Below are positions 1 through 9,082 of a stretch of DNA of 64,000 bases, piece after piece. Positions within the stretch are counted from its first letter, which is position 1, and every line of letters starts with the position of its first letter. The translations under genes and the position numbers were made by a program. The notes beneath the pieces were generated by a model. It had not been told where the DNA came from, did not search any database, and was given only the letters and a program-made list of their open reading frames with translations. This stretch comes from Tetracentron sinense (taxonomy: Eukaryota; Streptophyta; Magnoliopsida; Trochodendrales; Trochodendraceae): NCBI GenBank assembly GCA_015143295.1, contig JABCRI010001139.1:1-64000 (forward strand), in the 5' to 3' direction.

Positions 1-134
1 TGAATACTCTGATTACTTGATGTGAAATATTAGTGTTATACACTAATACAGATGAATTATTATGAACGACATTGAACTAAACTGTGTTGTTTCAGTGAGA
101 CTCATGTGGTGCTATTGTTTCCAGGACATTAGTC

Positions 135-1394
135 ATGAGGCGGGGGCACACGGGGTCGTGGACCACACACACAGCTTTCATCTTCTTCTAGAGATGAGGA
201 TGAGCAGCCGGACCTCTCTCAGGTCTTAGGCTCTATTGCTGAGACACTCGCCATCCTGGCGGCTCGGCAAACTATACCGGCATCAGCGGCACCTACTCCA
301 CGCCCGCAGCTCCAGTACATCGTACAGCTGGAGTTGAGGCATTCAGGAGATTGAGGCCTCCATCCTTCCATGGGAGTGTGGACCCTCTCGCAGCAGAGGC
401 GTGGATCCTCCAGATGGAGAAGATTTTTACGGTCCTCTCGCCTACAGAGGAGGATAGGGTAGCATGGGCAGTTTTCATGCTAGAGGGTGAAGCCCACCAT
501 TGGTGGTTGTCCGCATTGAGGACACGAGACTTGACCATGCAGGGTCAACCTTGGACTTGGGAGGAGTTTAAGGACACGTTCTATAAGAAGTATTTCCCGG
601 TTGGAGCTCGGGAAAAGAAAGAGAGAGAATTCATCAACCTTGAGCAAGGTTCGATGTCTGTGGCTGCTTATGAGGCCAAGTTCTCGGAGCTATCACGCTT
701 CGCGACACATATGATTGCCACCGAGGCAATGAAGGCGAGGAGGTTTGAGCAAGGGCTCAAGGATGTCATCATGGAGAAAGTGTCAGTTTTCAGGCACGCC
801 ACTTACGCCGAAGTAGTGGATAAGGCCTTATTGGTTGAGGCTAATTCTGAAGCAGTGTCTAAGAAGAGAGAGTTGGCGAGAGGCCAAGCCAGTAGTTCAG
901 CACCTCCAGAGAGGCGGAATCGTACCGGACCTTATCAGTATACATGGCCAGCACCACCGATGAGGCCGACTTATGCGGCCCCAGCACCACGGCAGTACGT
1001 GCCACAGGCACCTCGACCTCAGGCTCTCCCGGCCCCATGGCCAGTTGTGCCTCAGGTGGCGAGATATGCTCCACCTCAGGCCCCTCCTACCCGCACGCAC
1101 GAGCCCTGCCCTTCATGCGGCCGAAGGCACCCAGCTGGGGATTGCCTAAGAGCATCGGGTGGATGTTTTCACTGTGGTCGCCAGGGTCACGTGATCAGGG
1201 ATTGCCCTACCCGGCATTTACCAGGCCAGTCTCAGGGGATTAGGCCACCAGCACGCCCAGCAGGATCATATCAGGCGTCATCTCAGACTACCCGGTCTAC
1301 ACCTCAGTCTCGCCAGGCGAACCAGGGGCGAGTTTTTGCCTTGACAGAGGGTGATGCACTTGCATCTGACGATGTGGTGCAAGGTACGCGTTAG
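135..1394 (+). pseudogene. gag of E1, frameshifted near the start
   Basis: Copy of the Gag gene that is intact in E2. The ATG at 135 is followed by a run of five G where E2 has four, then a rearranged CA-rich stretch, so this frame meets a stop near base 189. A missing C near 301 is a second lesion. From about 351 the frame is open and matches E2 Gag: the retrotransposon Gag domain, a proline-rich stretch, and two zinc knuckles (CPSCGRRHPAGDC and CFHCGRQGHVIRDC). Unspliced translation stops at 1392-1394. The lesions are all in the first 305 bases of the window and may be sequence errors. Confidence 0.85.
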
Positions 1395-1527
1395 GAGTTA
1401 TTTTCCTTATTCGTGATTGTTGTGTTATGTTTTATTCCTTGTGTACGTAGTTGGTATGCTATATATATATTTACCTACGTGTATACACTGTTGAGGCTTG
1501 AATTGACGTAACTAGCTAAAATTTCAG
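1384..1527 (+). other. Predicted 144-nt spliceosomal intron between gag and pol (E1)
   Basis: Donor CAAG|GTACGC and acceptor ATTTCAG|GA flank a T-rich 144-nt stretch. Removing it fuses the gag frame to the pol frame without a stop; retaining it ends Gag four codons later. Same position and length as in E2, E3 and E4. Confidence 0.75.
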
Positions 1528-4500
1528 GAACCCTACTAGTCAATGAGTATTTGGCTCGAGTGTTGATTGATACCGGGTCTACTCATTCGTTTGTCTCGCC
1601 GAGTTTTTCAGAAGGCTTTTCTGGGGAGCCAAGTCAGCTAGAACCGGAGTTAGCCATTTCGACTCCTCTTGGCAAAACAGTATTGGCAGATAAAGTGTAT
1701 AGAAATGGTGTGGTCCAAGTTGGAAGCCACGAGTTGGCGGTTGATCTCATCGTCCTTGGATTCCAAGACTTTGATGTTATATTGGGAATGGATTGGTTAG
1801 CAGCACATCATGGGCATGTAGCTTGCTTTGAGAAAATGGTACTCTTCAAGCCAGTAGAAGGAAAACCATTCCACTTTCGCGGGTTGAAAAGCAGATCGAT
1901 TGCTCGTTTTGCGGCGTTGGGCGTAGCTAACCCCGAGGCAAAGGACTCATCAACTATGCCGGTTGTGAGTGAGTTCCTGGATGTATTTCCAGAGGAGTTG
2001 CCAGGATTGCCTCCAGACAGGGAGATTGAGTTTATGATCGAGCTTGCACCAGGCACAGCTCCTGTTTGCAGGGCTCCGTATAGAATGGCCCCTATTGAAC
2101 TCAAAGAGTTAAAGGCTCAGTTGGAAGAATTACAAAGCCTTGGCTTCATTCGACCAAGTGTCTCACCGTGGGGTGCCCCAGTGTTGTTTGTTAAGAAGAA
2201 AGACGGCTCGATGCGGATGTGTGTCGATTATCGGCAATTGAACAAAGTCACTATAAAGAATAGGTATCCATTGCCTAGGATTGACGACTTGTTCGATCAG
2301 TTGAAGGGAGCAAGATTTTTCTCAAAGATAGATCTTCGATCGGGTTATCACCAGTTGAAGATTAAGGTGGAAGATGTTCCCAAAACTGCTTTCAGGACTC
2401 GATATGGGCACTATGAGTTCTTGGTGATGCCTTTTGGTCTCACGAACGCGCCGGCAGCCTTTATGGATTTGATGAACCGGGTGTTCCGACCATACCTAGA
2501 TCGGTGCGTGATTGTATTTGTTGATGACATTTTGGTCTATTCCCAGACACGGGAAGATCACATACGCGACCTTCGCCTCGCATTGGAAATGTTAAGAGAG
2601 CACAAGCTATACGCCAAAATTAGCAAGTGTGAGTTTTGGTTGGAAGAGGTGGCATTCCTAGGCCACGTTGTTTCCGCGGAAGGCATCTCCGTTGATCCGA
2701 AGAAGATAGAAGCTGTTATGAGTTGGGCGAGGCCCAAGAGTGTTACTGAAATACGCAGCTTTCTTGGGCTGGCAGGCTACTACAGGAGATTCGTAGAGGG
2801 TTTCTCTAGCCTTGCAGCACCGCTTACTTACCTGACACGGAAGAATGCGCAGTTTGTTTGGAGCGACAAGTGTGAGATCAGTTTCACGGAACTGAAGAAG
2901 AGGCTTACTACAGCTCCTGTCCTTACAGTGCCATCCGGACCTCTTGGGTATGAGGTGTACAGTGATGCCTCACACGTTGGACTTGGATGTGTGCTTATGC
3001 AACACAAGAAGGTCATTGCCTATGCATCAAGGCAATTGAAGGAGCATGAGAAGAATTACCCCACGCACGACTTAGAGCTTGCCGCAGTCGTGTTTGCACT
3101 CAAGATCTGGCGACATTACTTATACGGGGTGGAATTCTATGTGTATACGGACCACAAGAGCCTCAAGTACCTCTTTTCCCAAAAGGAATTGAATCTAAGG
3201 CAACGGCGTTGGATGGAATTTCTGAAGGATTATGATTGTACCATTCAATACCATCCGGGTAAGGCAAATGTAGTGGCTGATGCTCTGAGTAGAAGACCTC
3301 AGGGGTTGTTAGCACACATGTTGGTTCAAGAATGGAAGCTACTAGAAGATTTGGCAAATCTGGACATCAGTGTGAATAACTCTGTCCGTGGTCCTACCTT
3401 GGCAAATGTTACGGTTCGGCCGTACATTATAGATTTGATCCAAGAATATCAAGCCATGGATGCGGAATTGTTGGCTTTCCGGGACAAGGAAGTTGCCAAG
3501 GGCAGTGAAGACTTTTCTCTCACTAGTCGGGGTGCTATCACATTCAAGGGAAGACTGTGCGTCCCAGCCAATGCAGATCTTCGAAGAGAGATTTTGGACG
3601 AAGCACACCGTTCGAAGTACACAGTGCATCCAGGGGGTACGAAGATGTACCGGAACCTCAAGAGTCACTTTTGGTGGCGGAATATGAAGAGGGAGGTTGC
3701 GGAATATGTAGCACGGTGCTTGGTGTGTCAACAGGTGAAAGCAGAACACATGCGGCCCGCAGGTCTATTACAGTCCCTTCCGATTCCCGAGTGGAAATGG
3801 GAGAACATATCCATGGATTTCATAGTTGGCTTGCCAAAGACGGCAAGGGGTTCAGATGCGATATGGGTAGTAGTGGATCGTTTGACGAAGTCCGCTCACT
3901 TCTTGCCTTACCGAACTACTTTCAACTCTAGTCAGTTAGCTGCTTTGTACATCAAGGAAGTGGTGAGGTTGCACGGAGTGCCTGTCAGTATTGTGTCGGA
4001 TCGGGATCCAAGATTCACTTCACGATTCTGGAAAAGCTTTCAGGAAGCTATGGGTTCCCGACTCGATTTCAGCACCGCTTTTCATCCACAGACAGATGGA
4101 CAAACCGAGAGAGTGAACCAAGTCATTGAAGACATGCTTCGGGCTTGTATGATGGATTTCAGAGGCAGTTGGGAAGAGCATTTGCCTTTGGTTGAATTCG
4201 CCTACAATAACAGCTATCAGGCAAGTATCCAAATGGCACCATTTGAGGCCTTGTATGGGCGAAGTTGTAGGTCTCCTCTCTATTGGGATGAGGTAGGAGA
4301 AAGAAAAGTACTTGGTCCGGAGTTGATTGAGCAAACTGCTAGTATAGTCAAGATCATCCGGGATCGGTTGAAAGCCGCTCAAGATCGCCAAAAGAGCTAT
4401 GCAGACATGCGCCGCAGGGACTTGGAATTTCAAGTAGGGGATCGAGTCTTTGTGAAAGTATCTCCTAGCAAAGGGATTATGAGATTCGGCAAAAGAGGCA

Positions 4501-4853
4501 AGCTTAGTCCTCGCTATGTTGGACCGTTTGAGATTATCACGCGGGTTGGTGAAGTTGCTTATCGAGTAGCTCTCCCACCTCACATGGCCGCGGTTCACAA
4601 CGTTTTCCACGTGTCTATGCTTCGAAAGTACATTGCGGACCCTTCGCATATACTAGAATTGGAACCGTTGGAAATTCGAGAAGATCTCACGTTGGTTGAG
4701 AAGCCGATTCACATATTGGATCGGAGAGATCAAGTGCTTCGCAACAAGACAATCCCTTTGGTTCTTGTGCAATGGAAACACCATGCTCGGGAAGAAGCTA
4801 CATGGGAGCGTGAAGCCGAAGTCAAAGCGAAGTACCCGGAATTGTTTGAATGA
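1528..4853 (+). CDS. Pol polyprotein of E1 (protease, RT, RNase H, integrase, chromodomain)
   Basis: Open from the predicted 3' splice site to the stop at 4851-4853. There is no ATG at the protease start, which fits translation as a Gag-Pol fusion from spliced RNA. Counting from the TTG codon at 1551: aspartic protease motif DTGS at residues 7-10; RT catalytic FVDD at about 323-326; RNase H with YSDAS near 470; integrase HHCC zinc finger at about 685-726 (ends CLVC); integrase core with MDF near 756, SDRDPRF near 816 and TDGQTERVN near 850; chromodomain in the last 50 residues (VQWKHH...EEATWE). The protein equals that of E2 and shows no damage. It would make cDNA in virus-like particles and insert it; the chromodomain usually directs insertion to heterochromatin. 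Confidence 0.93.
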
Positions 4854-5165
4854 ATTTTGTATAGGTTTTGTATATGTAGCTTGTAATATTGTTTGATTCT
4901 GTAATGCATGTCTCATCCAAATTTCGAGGACGAAATTTTTGTAAGGGGGGAAGGATGTAGAGCCCCGGACCTTTTCACATTTATGCATGACCCTTCGTAG
5001 CCATTTTTCCTTTAAAGTAATGCAATTAATAAATAAGGAAGAAATTGGAAATTCCGAAACGTCAGAAATGTTCGTTTTCGAAGTACGAACCCAACGCAAG
5101 TTGAATCGTCAAAATCGGACGAACGAGTCAAAAGTTATGGCCAAAACAGTTTGGACCTGCAGACC

Positions 5166-5418
5166 ACCGATCGCTCGGTCCATGGAGCGATCGATCGGTC
5201 CAAAACCGATCGCTCGGAGGCTATCGACTGGTCAAGATTTTTGTATGGAGAAATTTTCCAGAGAGTGAAATTTTAACCGATCGCTCGGTTATGAAACCGA
5301 TCGATCGGTAGGCAACCGATCGATCGGTCATTAACACCGATCGCTCGGTCCTCGCGTTTTACAGAATTTTCACTAAGGGCATTTTCGGCATTCGGGTGTT
5401 ATACCCTTTCTTATATAG
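5166..5418 (+). promoter_or_regulatory. U3 palindrome cassette and TATA box of the E1/E2 LTR
   Basis: Seven 14-bp sites matching ACCGATCGMTCGGT start at 5166, 5186, 5205, 5276, 5296, 5315 and 5336: three, then a spacer containing TTTGTATGGAGAAATTTTCC, then four. The consensus with M = A is a perfect palindrome. A TATA box (CTTATATAGG) follows about 60 nt after the last site, so the array sits where upstream promoter elements belong. The same 3 + spacer + 4 arrangement occurs in the copia LTRs at 39313 and 49241. A protein-binding role is inferred. Confidence 0.75.
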
Positions 5419-6289
5419 GATTGCCCGAGCCTTTAGGGCTCATTCTCAACCCTTAGGAGATTTGGGAGATTAGAAGAGAGGAGAAAGGGTTCCTAAATCT
5501 AGGGTTTCTATTTTGAAGAGGAATCAAAGGGGTTTGAGACCCTAGATCATCCTCAAGCACGTTTTCCTTCAAGATCTCGGCTCAAGCTCGTGTGGGGCTC
5601 GTGTTCCAAGCTAGGGCAGCAACTCACGGTCGTTTTGGAAAGGGGGAATTCTCCCCACTTGATCAAGGTCGGTACTTCTTACTACCCTCCTAGTTATAGC
5701 TTCTCTTTCCCTTTATTTCTTCTTGTTTTCTTTCACCTATATATGTGTTATGAGATTGGTGGTATGAATGGTGAATGGAGATGGATGTTGGCGAATGGAT
5801 GCCGTGTGGATGATGTGATGAACGAATGGGAAAGGGCATGGTACTAATAATGAACATACAAGTGTGATGTGAGCATAACCCACATAGAAAAGCATGATTT
5901 AGGTTTAAGTGAATAATGAACACACCACATGTTTGATGAAATGCCAAGGTGAATAAAATAAATGATAAATTAAGGGAACCCATGTTTAATTGCTCTTGAA
6001 ATTTGTTAGGGTTCATGATAGTGTGTTTCTTGCATTTCTTAAAATGTGTAGATTATTAATTACTTAAATTGTTATATGCTATGCCTTGTGAATCACTCCA
6101 AATTGTCATATTTAATTCCAAATGCAAGTATGCACACGATCTCACGAGCACGCATGAAATGACGTGATTTACCGATGTTTTGAGTATGGGACGTAGAGGT
6201 GGGGCATATCCTAAGATATGTTTCACTTCGCTTTTGACAAGGGCAAGACAATCATGCATTGCATAGGGAAAGGTCTCCCATCCCCTCGC

Positions 6290-6565
6290 ATGACATGCAT
6301 AGCATCGCATGACACGCATAGCATAGCATGGCATGACACGCATAACATAGCATCACACATTCTGCATGGATGCTAGTTGCGACGGGCTATGAACGGCAAC
6401 TAGGCATTCACATTCTGCATGGATGCTAGTTGCGACGGGCTATGAACGGCAACTAGGCATTCACATTCTGCATGGATGCTAGTTGCGACGGGCTATGAAC
6501 GGCAACTAGGCATACCCATCTGCATATAGGGTACTAGTTGTGACGGACTATGAACGGCAATTAGG
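6290..6565 (+). repeat. Array of 53-bp hairpin units in the LTR leader
   Basis: Three units of 53 bp and a fourth, diverged one. Each contains CTAGTTGC and its exact complement GCAACTAG separated by 15 nt (arms at 6373/6396, 6426/6449, 6479/6502), so each would fold into a stem-loop in the transcript. The fourth unit (6533-6564) has arm changes that keep pairing through G-U. A CATGACACGCATAGCAT-rich stretch precedes the array. Confidence 0.8.
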
Positions 6566-6909
6566 CATGTGAACATGTTTAAATTATGAACAAGCAAGCA
6601 TGATACTCGCATGACACGCATGACATGACATGACACGCATGATATGACAAGATAAGACAACATAACAAGTTTCAAGCACGGAAATGGTATTTTCAAGTCA
6701 AGTTAAGTGCACGATGTTTTCAAGAGGTTTCATCGGCTTTCTACGAAATACAAGCATGATTATAAATTGTTTTGTTTCCTTGTATGATATAAATTGTTCA
6801 TGTTCTATATGTGCAACTTGCTTCCTCCTTTATGTATGCTATCTGTATGCTATGACTGTTGGTTAGTGCTTAGTACCCGCTGAGTATTCCATGCTCAGCC
6901 GTACTTCTG

Positions 6910-7029
6910 ATGTCGGCAGGTGACGGCGGAGCAGCTGCCCCATTTGATATCTGTGCTCCGAGTCCATGGGTGGAGGAGGAGTACGTCGAGGAGCCTTTTG
7001 AGGAACCTCCAGTTGAGGGTTACCCTTAG
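6910..7029 (+). CDS. Conserved 39-codon acidic micro-ORF in the LTR
   Basis: ATG to TAG, 39 codons, with the central motif PFDICAPSPWVEEEY followed by a run rich in Glu and Pro. The same reading frame, start and 120-nt length are kept in five of the six Tekay LTRs in this window, across two subfamilies; many differences are silent or conservative. It lies in R/U5, so it would be in the genomic RNA leader, 10 nt after a GCTGAG/CTCAGC hairpin. TGTCGGCAG|G at its start also resembles a 3' splice site, so conservation could reflect RNA rather than protein. No homologue recognised. Confidence 0.4.
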   Translation: MSAGDGGAAAPFDICAPSPWVEEEYVEEPFEEPPVEGYP

Positions 7030-7332
7030 GTGGTTGTAGATTCTGAGAGGATTAGCTGTGGGTGAGATGAGAGATTTTATCCATGTATTTTGGCGGGTCT
7101 GTCCGCACTTTCTTTTGGTTACTTTTTGTATAAACTTGGACCATATGTATATACTTAGAGGTTTGTTAGACTTCCGCTGTGTTTTATAGTTATGTTTCCG
7201 CTATAATGTCCTCTATTGTATATGCTCTGTGGGGTTTTGCAGGTTGGTTTGTCAAGCAAGTCATGTAAGTCATGATTGAGTCGTCCAAGATTCACTCTAA
7301 CTCCTAGGGTGGGTTTTGGGTCGCGACAGAAG

Positions 7333-7344
7333 TGGTATCAGAGC
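7333..7344 (+). other. Primer binding site of E2, with leader to gag
   Basis: TGGTATCAGAGC, complementary to the 3' end of plant initiator-Met tRNA, four nt after the LTR. The 345 nt from here to the gag ATG at 7690 show no coding signal. With the TATA box at 5411, the leader ahead of gag would be about 2.2 kb with many upstream ATGs, so splicing of the leader or unusual initiation is likely. Confidence 0.93.
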
Positions 7345-7689
7345 TTAGGCTTTAGGTCTCTAGGGTCACATAGAATCTTATACCACGGCTTGACAAGAGC
7401 ATATGTTAGGAAACAAGTTAGGAAGGAAGTAAGTCGGGAGCGAGTCTGGTTCCAAGTGTAAGACTAAACTTTAGTCCTAGTCTAAAATGGTTGCTTTAAC
7501 CAAGTACGGGTCCTAGGTACGCTAGAACACTAAAGTATAAGTATAATGTGATGAATACTCTGATTACTTGATGTGATGTATATTAGTATTATACAACTAA
7601 TACAGATCGAATTATTGTGAAACAACATTGAAATAAACTGTGTTTTCAAGTGAGACTCATGTGGTGCTATTGTTCTCAGGACTTTAGTC

Positions 7690-8949
7690 ATGAGGCGGGG
7701 CACACGGGGTCGTGGACCACACACCAGAGCTTCATCTTCTTCTAGAGATGAGGATGAGCAGCCGGACCTCTCTCAGGTCTTAGGCTCTATTGCTGAGACA
7801 CTCGCCATCCTGGCGGCTCGGCAAACTATACCGGCATCAGCGGCACCTACTCCACCGCCCGCAGCTCCAGTACATCGTACAGCTGGAGTTGAGGCATTCA
7901 GGAGATTGAGGCCTCCATCCTTCCATGGGAGTGTGGACCCTCTCGCAGCAGAGGCGTGGATCCTCCAGATGGAGAAGATTTTTGCGGTCCTCTCGCCTAC
8001 AGAGGAGGATAGGGTAGCATGGGCAGTTTTCATGCTAGAGGGTGAAGCCCACCATTGGTGGTTGTCCGCATTGAGGACACGAGACTTGACCATGCAGGGT
8101 CAACCTTGGACTTGGGAGGAGTTTAAGGACACGTTCTATAAGAAGTATTTCCCGGTTGGAGCTCGGGAAAAGAAAGAGAGAGAATTCATCAACCTTGAGC
8201 AAGGTTCGATGTCTGTGGCTGCTTATGAGGCCAAGTTCTCGGAGCTATCACGCTTCGCGACACATATGATTGCCACCGAGGCAATGAAGGCGAGGAGGTT
8301 TGAGCAAGGGCTCAAGGATGTCATCATGGAGAAAGTGTCAGTTTTCAGGCACGCCACTTACGCCGAAGTAGTGGATAAGGCCTTATTGGTTGAGGCCAAT
8401 TCTGAAGCGGTGTCTAAGAAGAGAGAGTTGGCGAGAGGCCAAGCCAGTAGTTCAGCACCTCCAGAGAGGCGGAATCGTACCGGACCTTATCAGTATACAT
8501 GGCCAGCACCACCGATGAGGCCGACTTATGCGGCCCCAGCACCACGGCAGTACGTGCCACAGGCACCTCGACCTCAGGCTCTCCCGGCCCCATGGCCAGT
8601 TGTGCCTCAGGTGGCGAGATATGCTCCACCTCAGGCCCCTCCTACCCGCACGCACGAGCCCTGCCCTTCATGCGGCCGAAGGCACCCAGCTGGGGATTGC
8701 CTAAGAGCATCGGGTGGATGTTTTCACTGTGGTCGCCAGGGTCACGTGATCAGGGATTGCCCTACCCGGCATTTACCAGGCCAGTCTCAGGGGATTAGGC
8801 CACCAGCACGCCCAGCAGGATCATATCAGGCGTCATCTCAGACTACCCGGTCTACACCTCAGTCTCGCCAGGCGAACCAGGGGCGAGTTTTTGCCTTGAC
8901 AGAGGGTGATGCACTTGCATCTGACGATGTGGTGCAAGGTACGCGTTAG
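7690..8949 (+). CDS. Gag of E2, intact (419 aa)
   Basis: Structural protein of the virus-like particle. A Retrotrans_gag domain lies at about residues 95-190 (motifs AWILQMEKIF, HHWWLS, FKDTFYKKYFP). A proline-rich linker with repeated QAPRPQALPAP-like text follows, then two zinc knuckles near the C-terminus: CPSCGRRHPAGDC at about 324-336 and the canonical CX2CX4HX4C CFHCGRQGHVIRDC at about 345-358, expected to bind genomic RNA. The start is the ATG at 7690, the first in frame with E3 and E4. The last four codons come from the 5' end of the predicted intron; spliced RNA instead continues into pol. Copies in E1, E3 and E4 are broken, so this is the only full-length gag here. Confidence 0.93.
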   Translation: MRRGTRGRGPHTRASSSSRDEDEQPDLSQVLGSIAETLAILAARQTIPASAAPTPPPAAPVHRTAGVEAFRRLRPPSFHGSVDPLAAEAWILQMEKIFAVLSPTEEDRVAWAVFMLEGEAHHWWLSALRTRDLTMQGQPWTWEEFKDTFYKKYFPVGAREKKEREFINLEQGSMSVAAYEAKFSELSRFATHMIATEAMKARRFEQGLKDVIMEKVSVFRHATYAEVVDKALLVEANSEAVSKKRELARGQASSSAPPERRNRTGPYQYTWPAPPMRPTYAAPAPRQYVPQAPRPQALPAPWPVVPQVARYAPPQAPPTRTHEPCPSCGRRHPAGDCLRASGGCFHCGRQGHVIRDCPTRHLPGQSQGIRPPARPAGSYQASSQTTRSTPQSRQANQGRVFALTEGDALASDDVVQGTR

Positions 8950-9082
8950 GAGTTATTTTCCTTATTCGTGATTGTTGTGTTATGTTTTATTCCTTGTGTA
9001 CGTAGTTGGTATGCTATATATATATTTACCTACGTGTATACACTGTTGAGGCTTGAATTGACGTAACTAGCTAAAATTTCAG
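8939..9082 (+). other. Predicted 144-nt spliceosomal intron between gag and pol (E2)
   Basis: Donor GTACGC at 8939, acceptor TTTCAG ending 9082, T-rich interior, branch-like GTAACTAG about 20 nt before the acceptor. The exon ends in CAAG with one base of a split codon; the next exon begins GA, giving a Gly codon in frame with pol. The spliced junction reads VVQGT-LLV followed by ARVLIDTGS, the form usual at the Gag/protease border of this clade. Retention gives a stop at 8947-8949. Confidence 0.8.

Larger units (their letters stand above)
1..7328 (+). mobile_element. Tekay-type Ty3/gypsy element E1, 5' LTR outside window
   Basis: Internal region of a Ty3/gypsy chromovirus followed by its 3' LTR (4956-7328), which also serves as the 5' LTR of E2. 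Domain order is Gag, protease, reverse transcriptase, RNase H, integrase, C-terminal chromodomain, as in the Tekay/Del clade. The window opens in the leader, about 130 nt before gag. From about base 306 onward E1 and E2 are almost identical; the encoded pol proteins are the same over 1,100 residues. The first 305 bases differ from E2 at many sites, including small indels that break gag. Confidence 0.93.
4956..7328 (+). repeat. LTR shared by E1 and E2 (2,373 bp)
   Basis: Starts TGTAGAGCCC after the polypurine tract AAGGGGGGAAGGA and ends GGTCGCGACA before the primer site. It has the TG...CA ends of an LTR and the same length as the LTR at 12511-14883. In order it holds a U3 palindrome cassette (5166-5349), TATA box (about 5411-5418), an R/U5 region with repeated CATGACACGCAT motifs, a hairpin array (6373-6564), a GCTGAG/CTCAGC hairpin (6879-6899) and a 39-codon micro-ORF (6910-7029). 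As one LTR with internal regions on both sides it is probably a 3'/5' hybrid made by unequal crossing-over. Confidence 0.95.

Noticed and set aside
3342..4649. Long - strand frames opposite pol (135 and 209 codons; also at 10897-12204)
   Set aside because: They mirror the coding bias of pol, recur wherever pol does, and have no recognisable domain.
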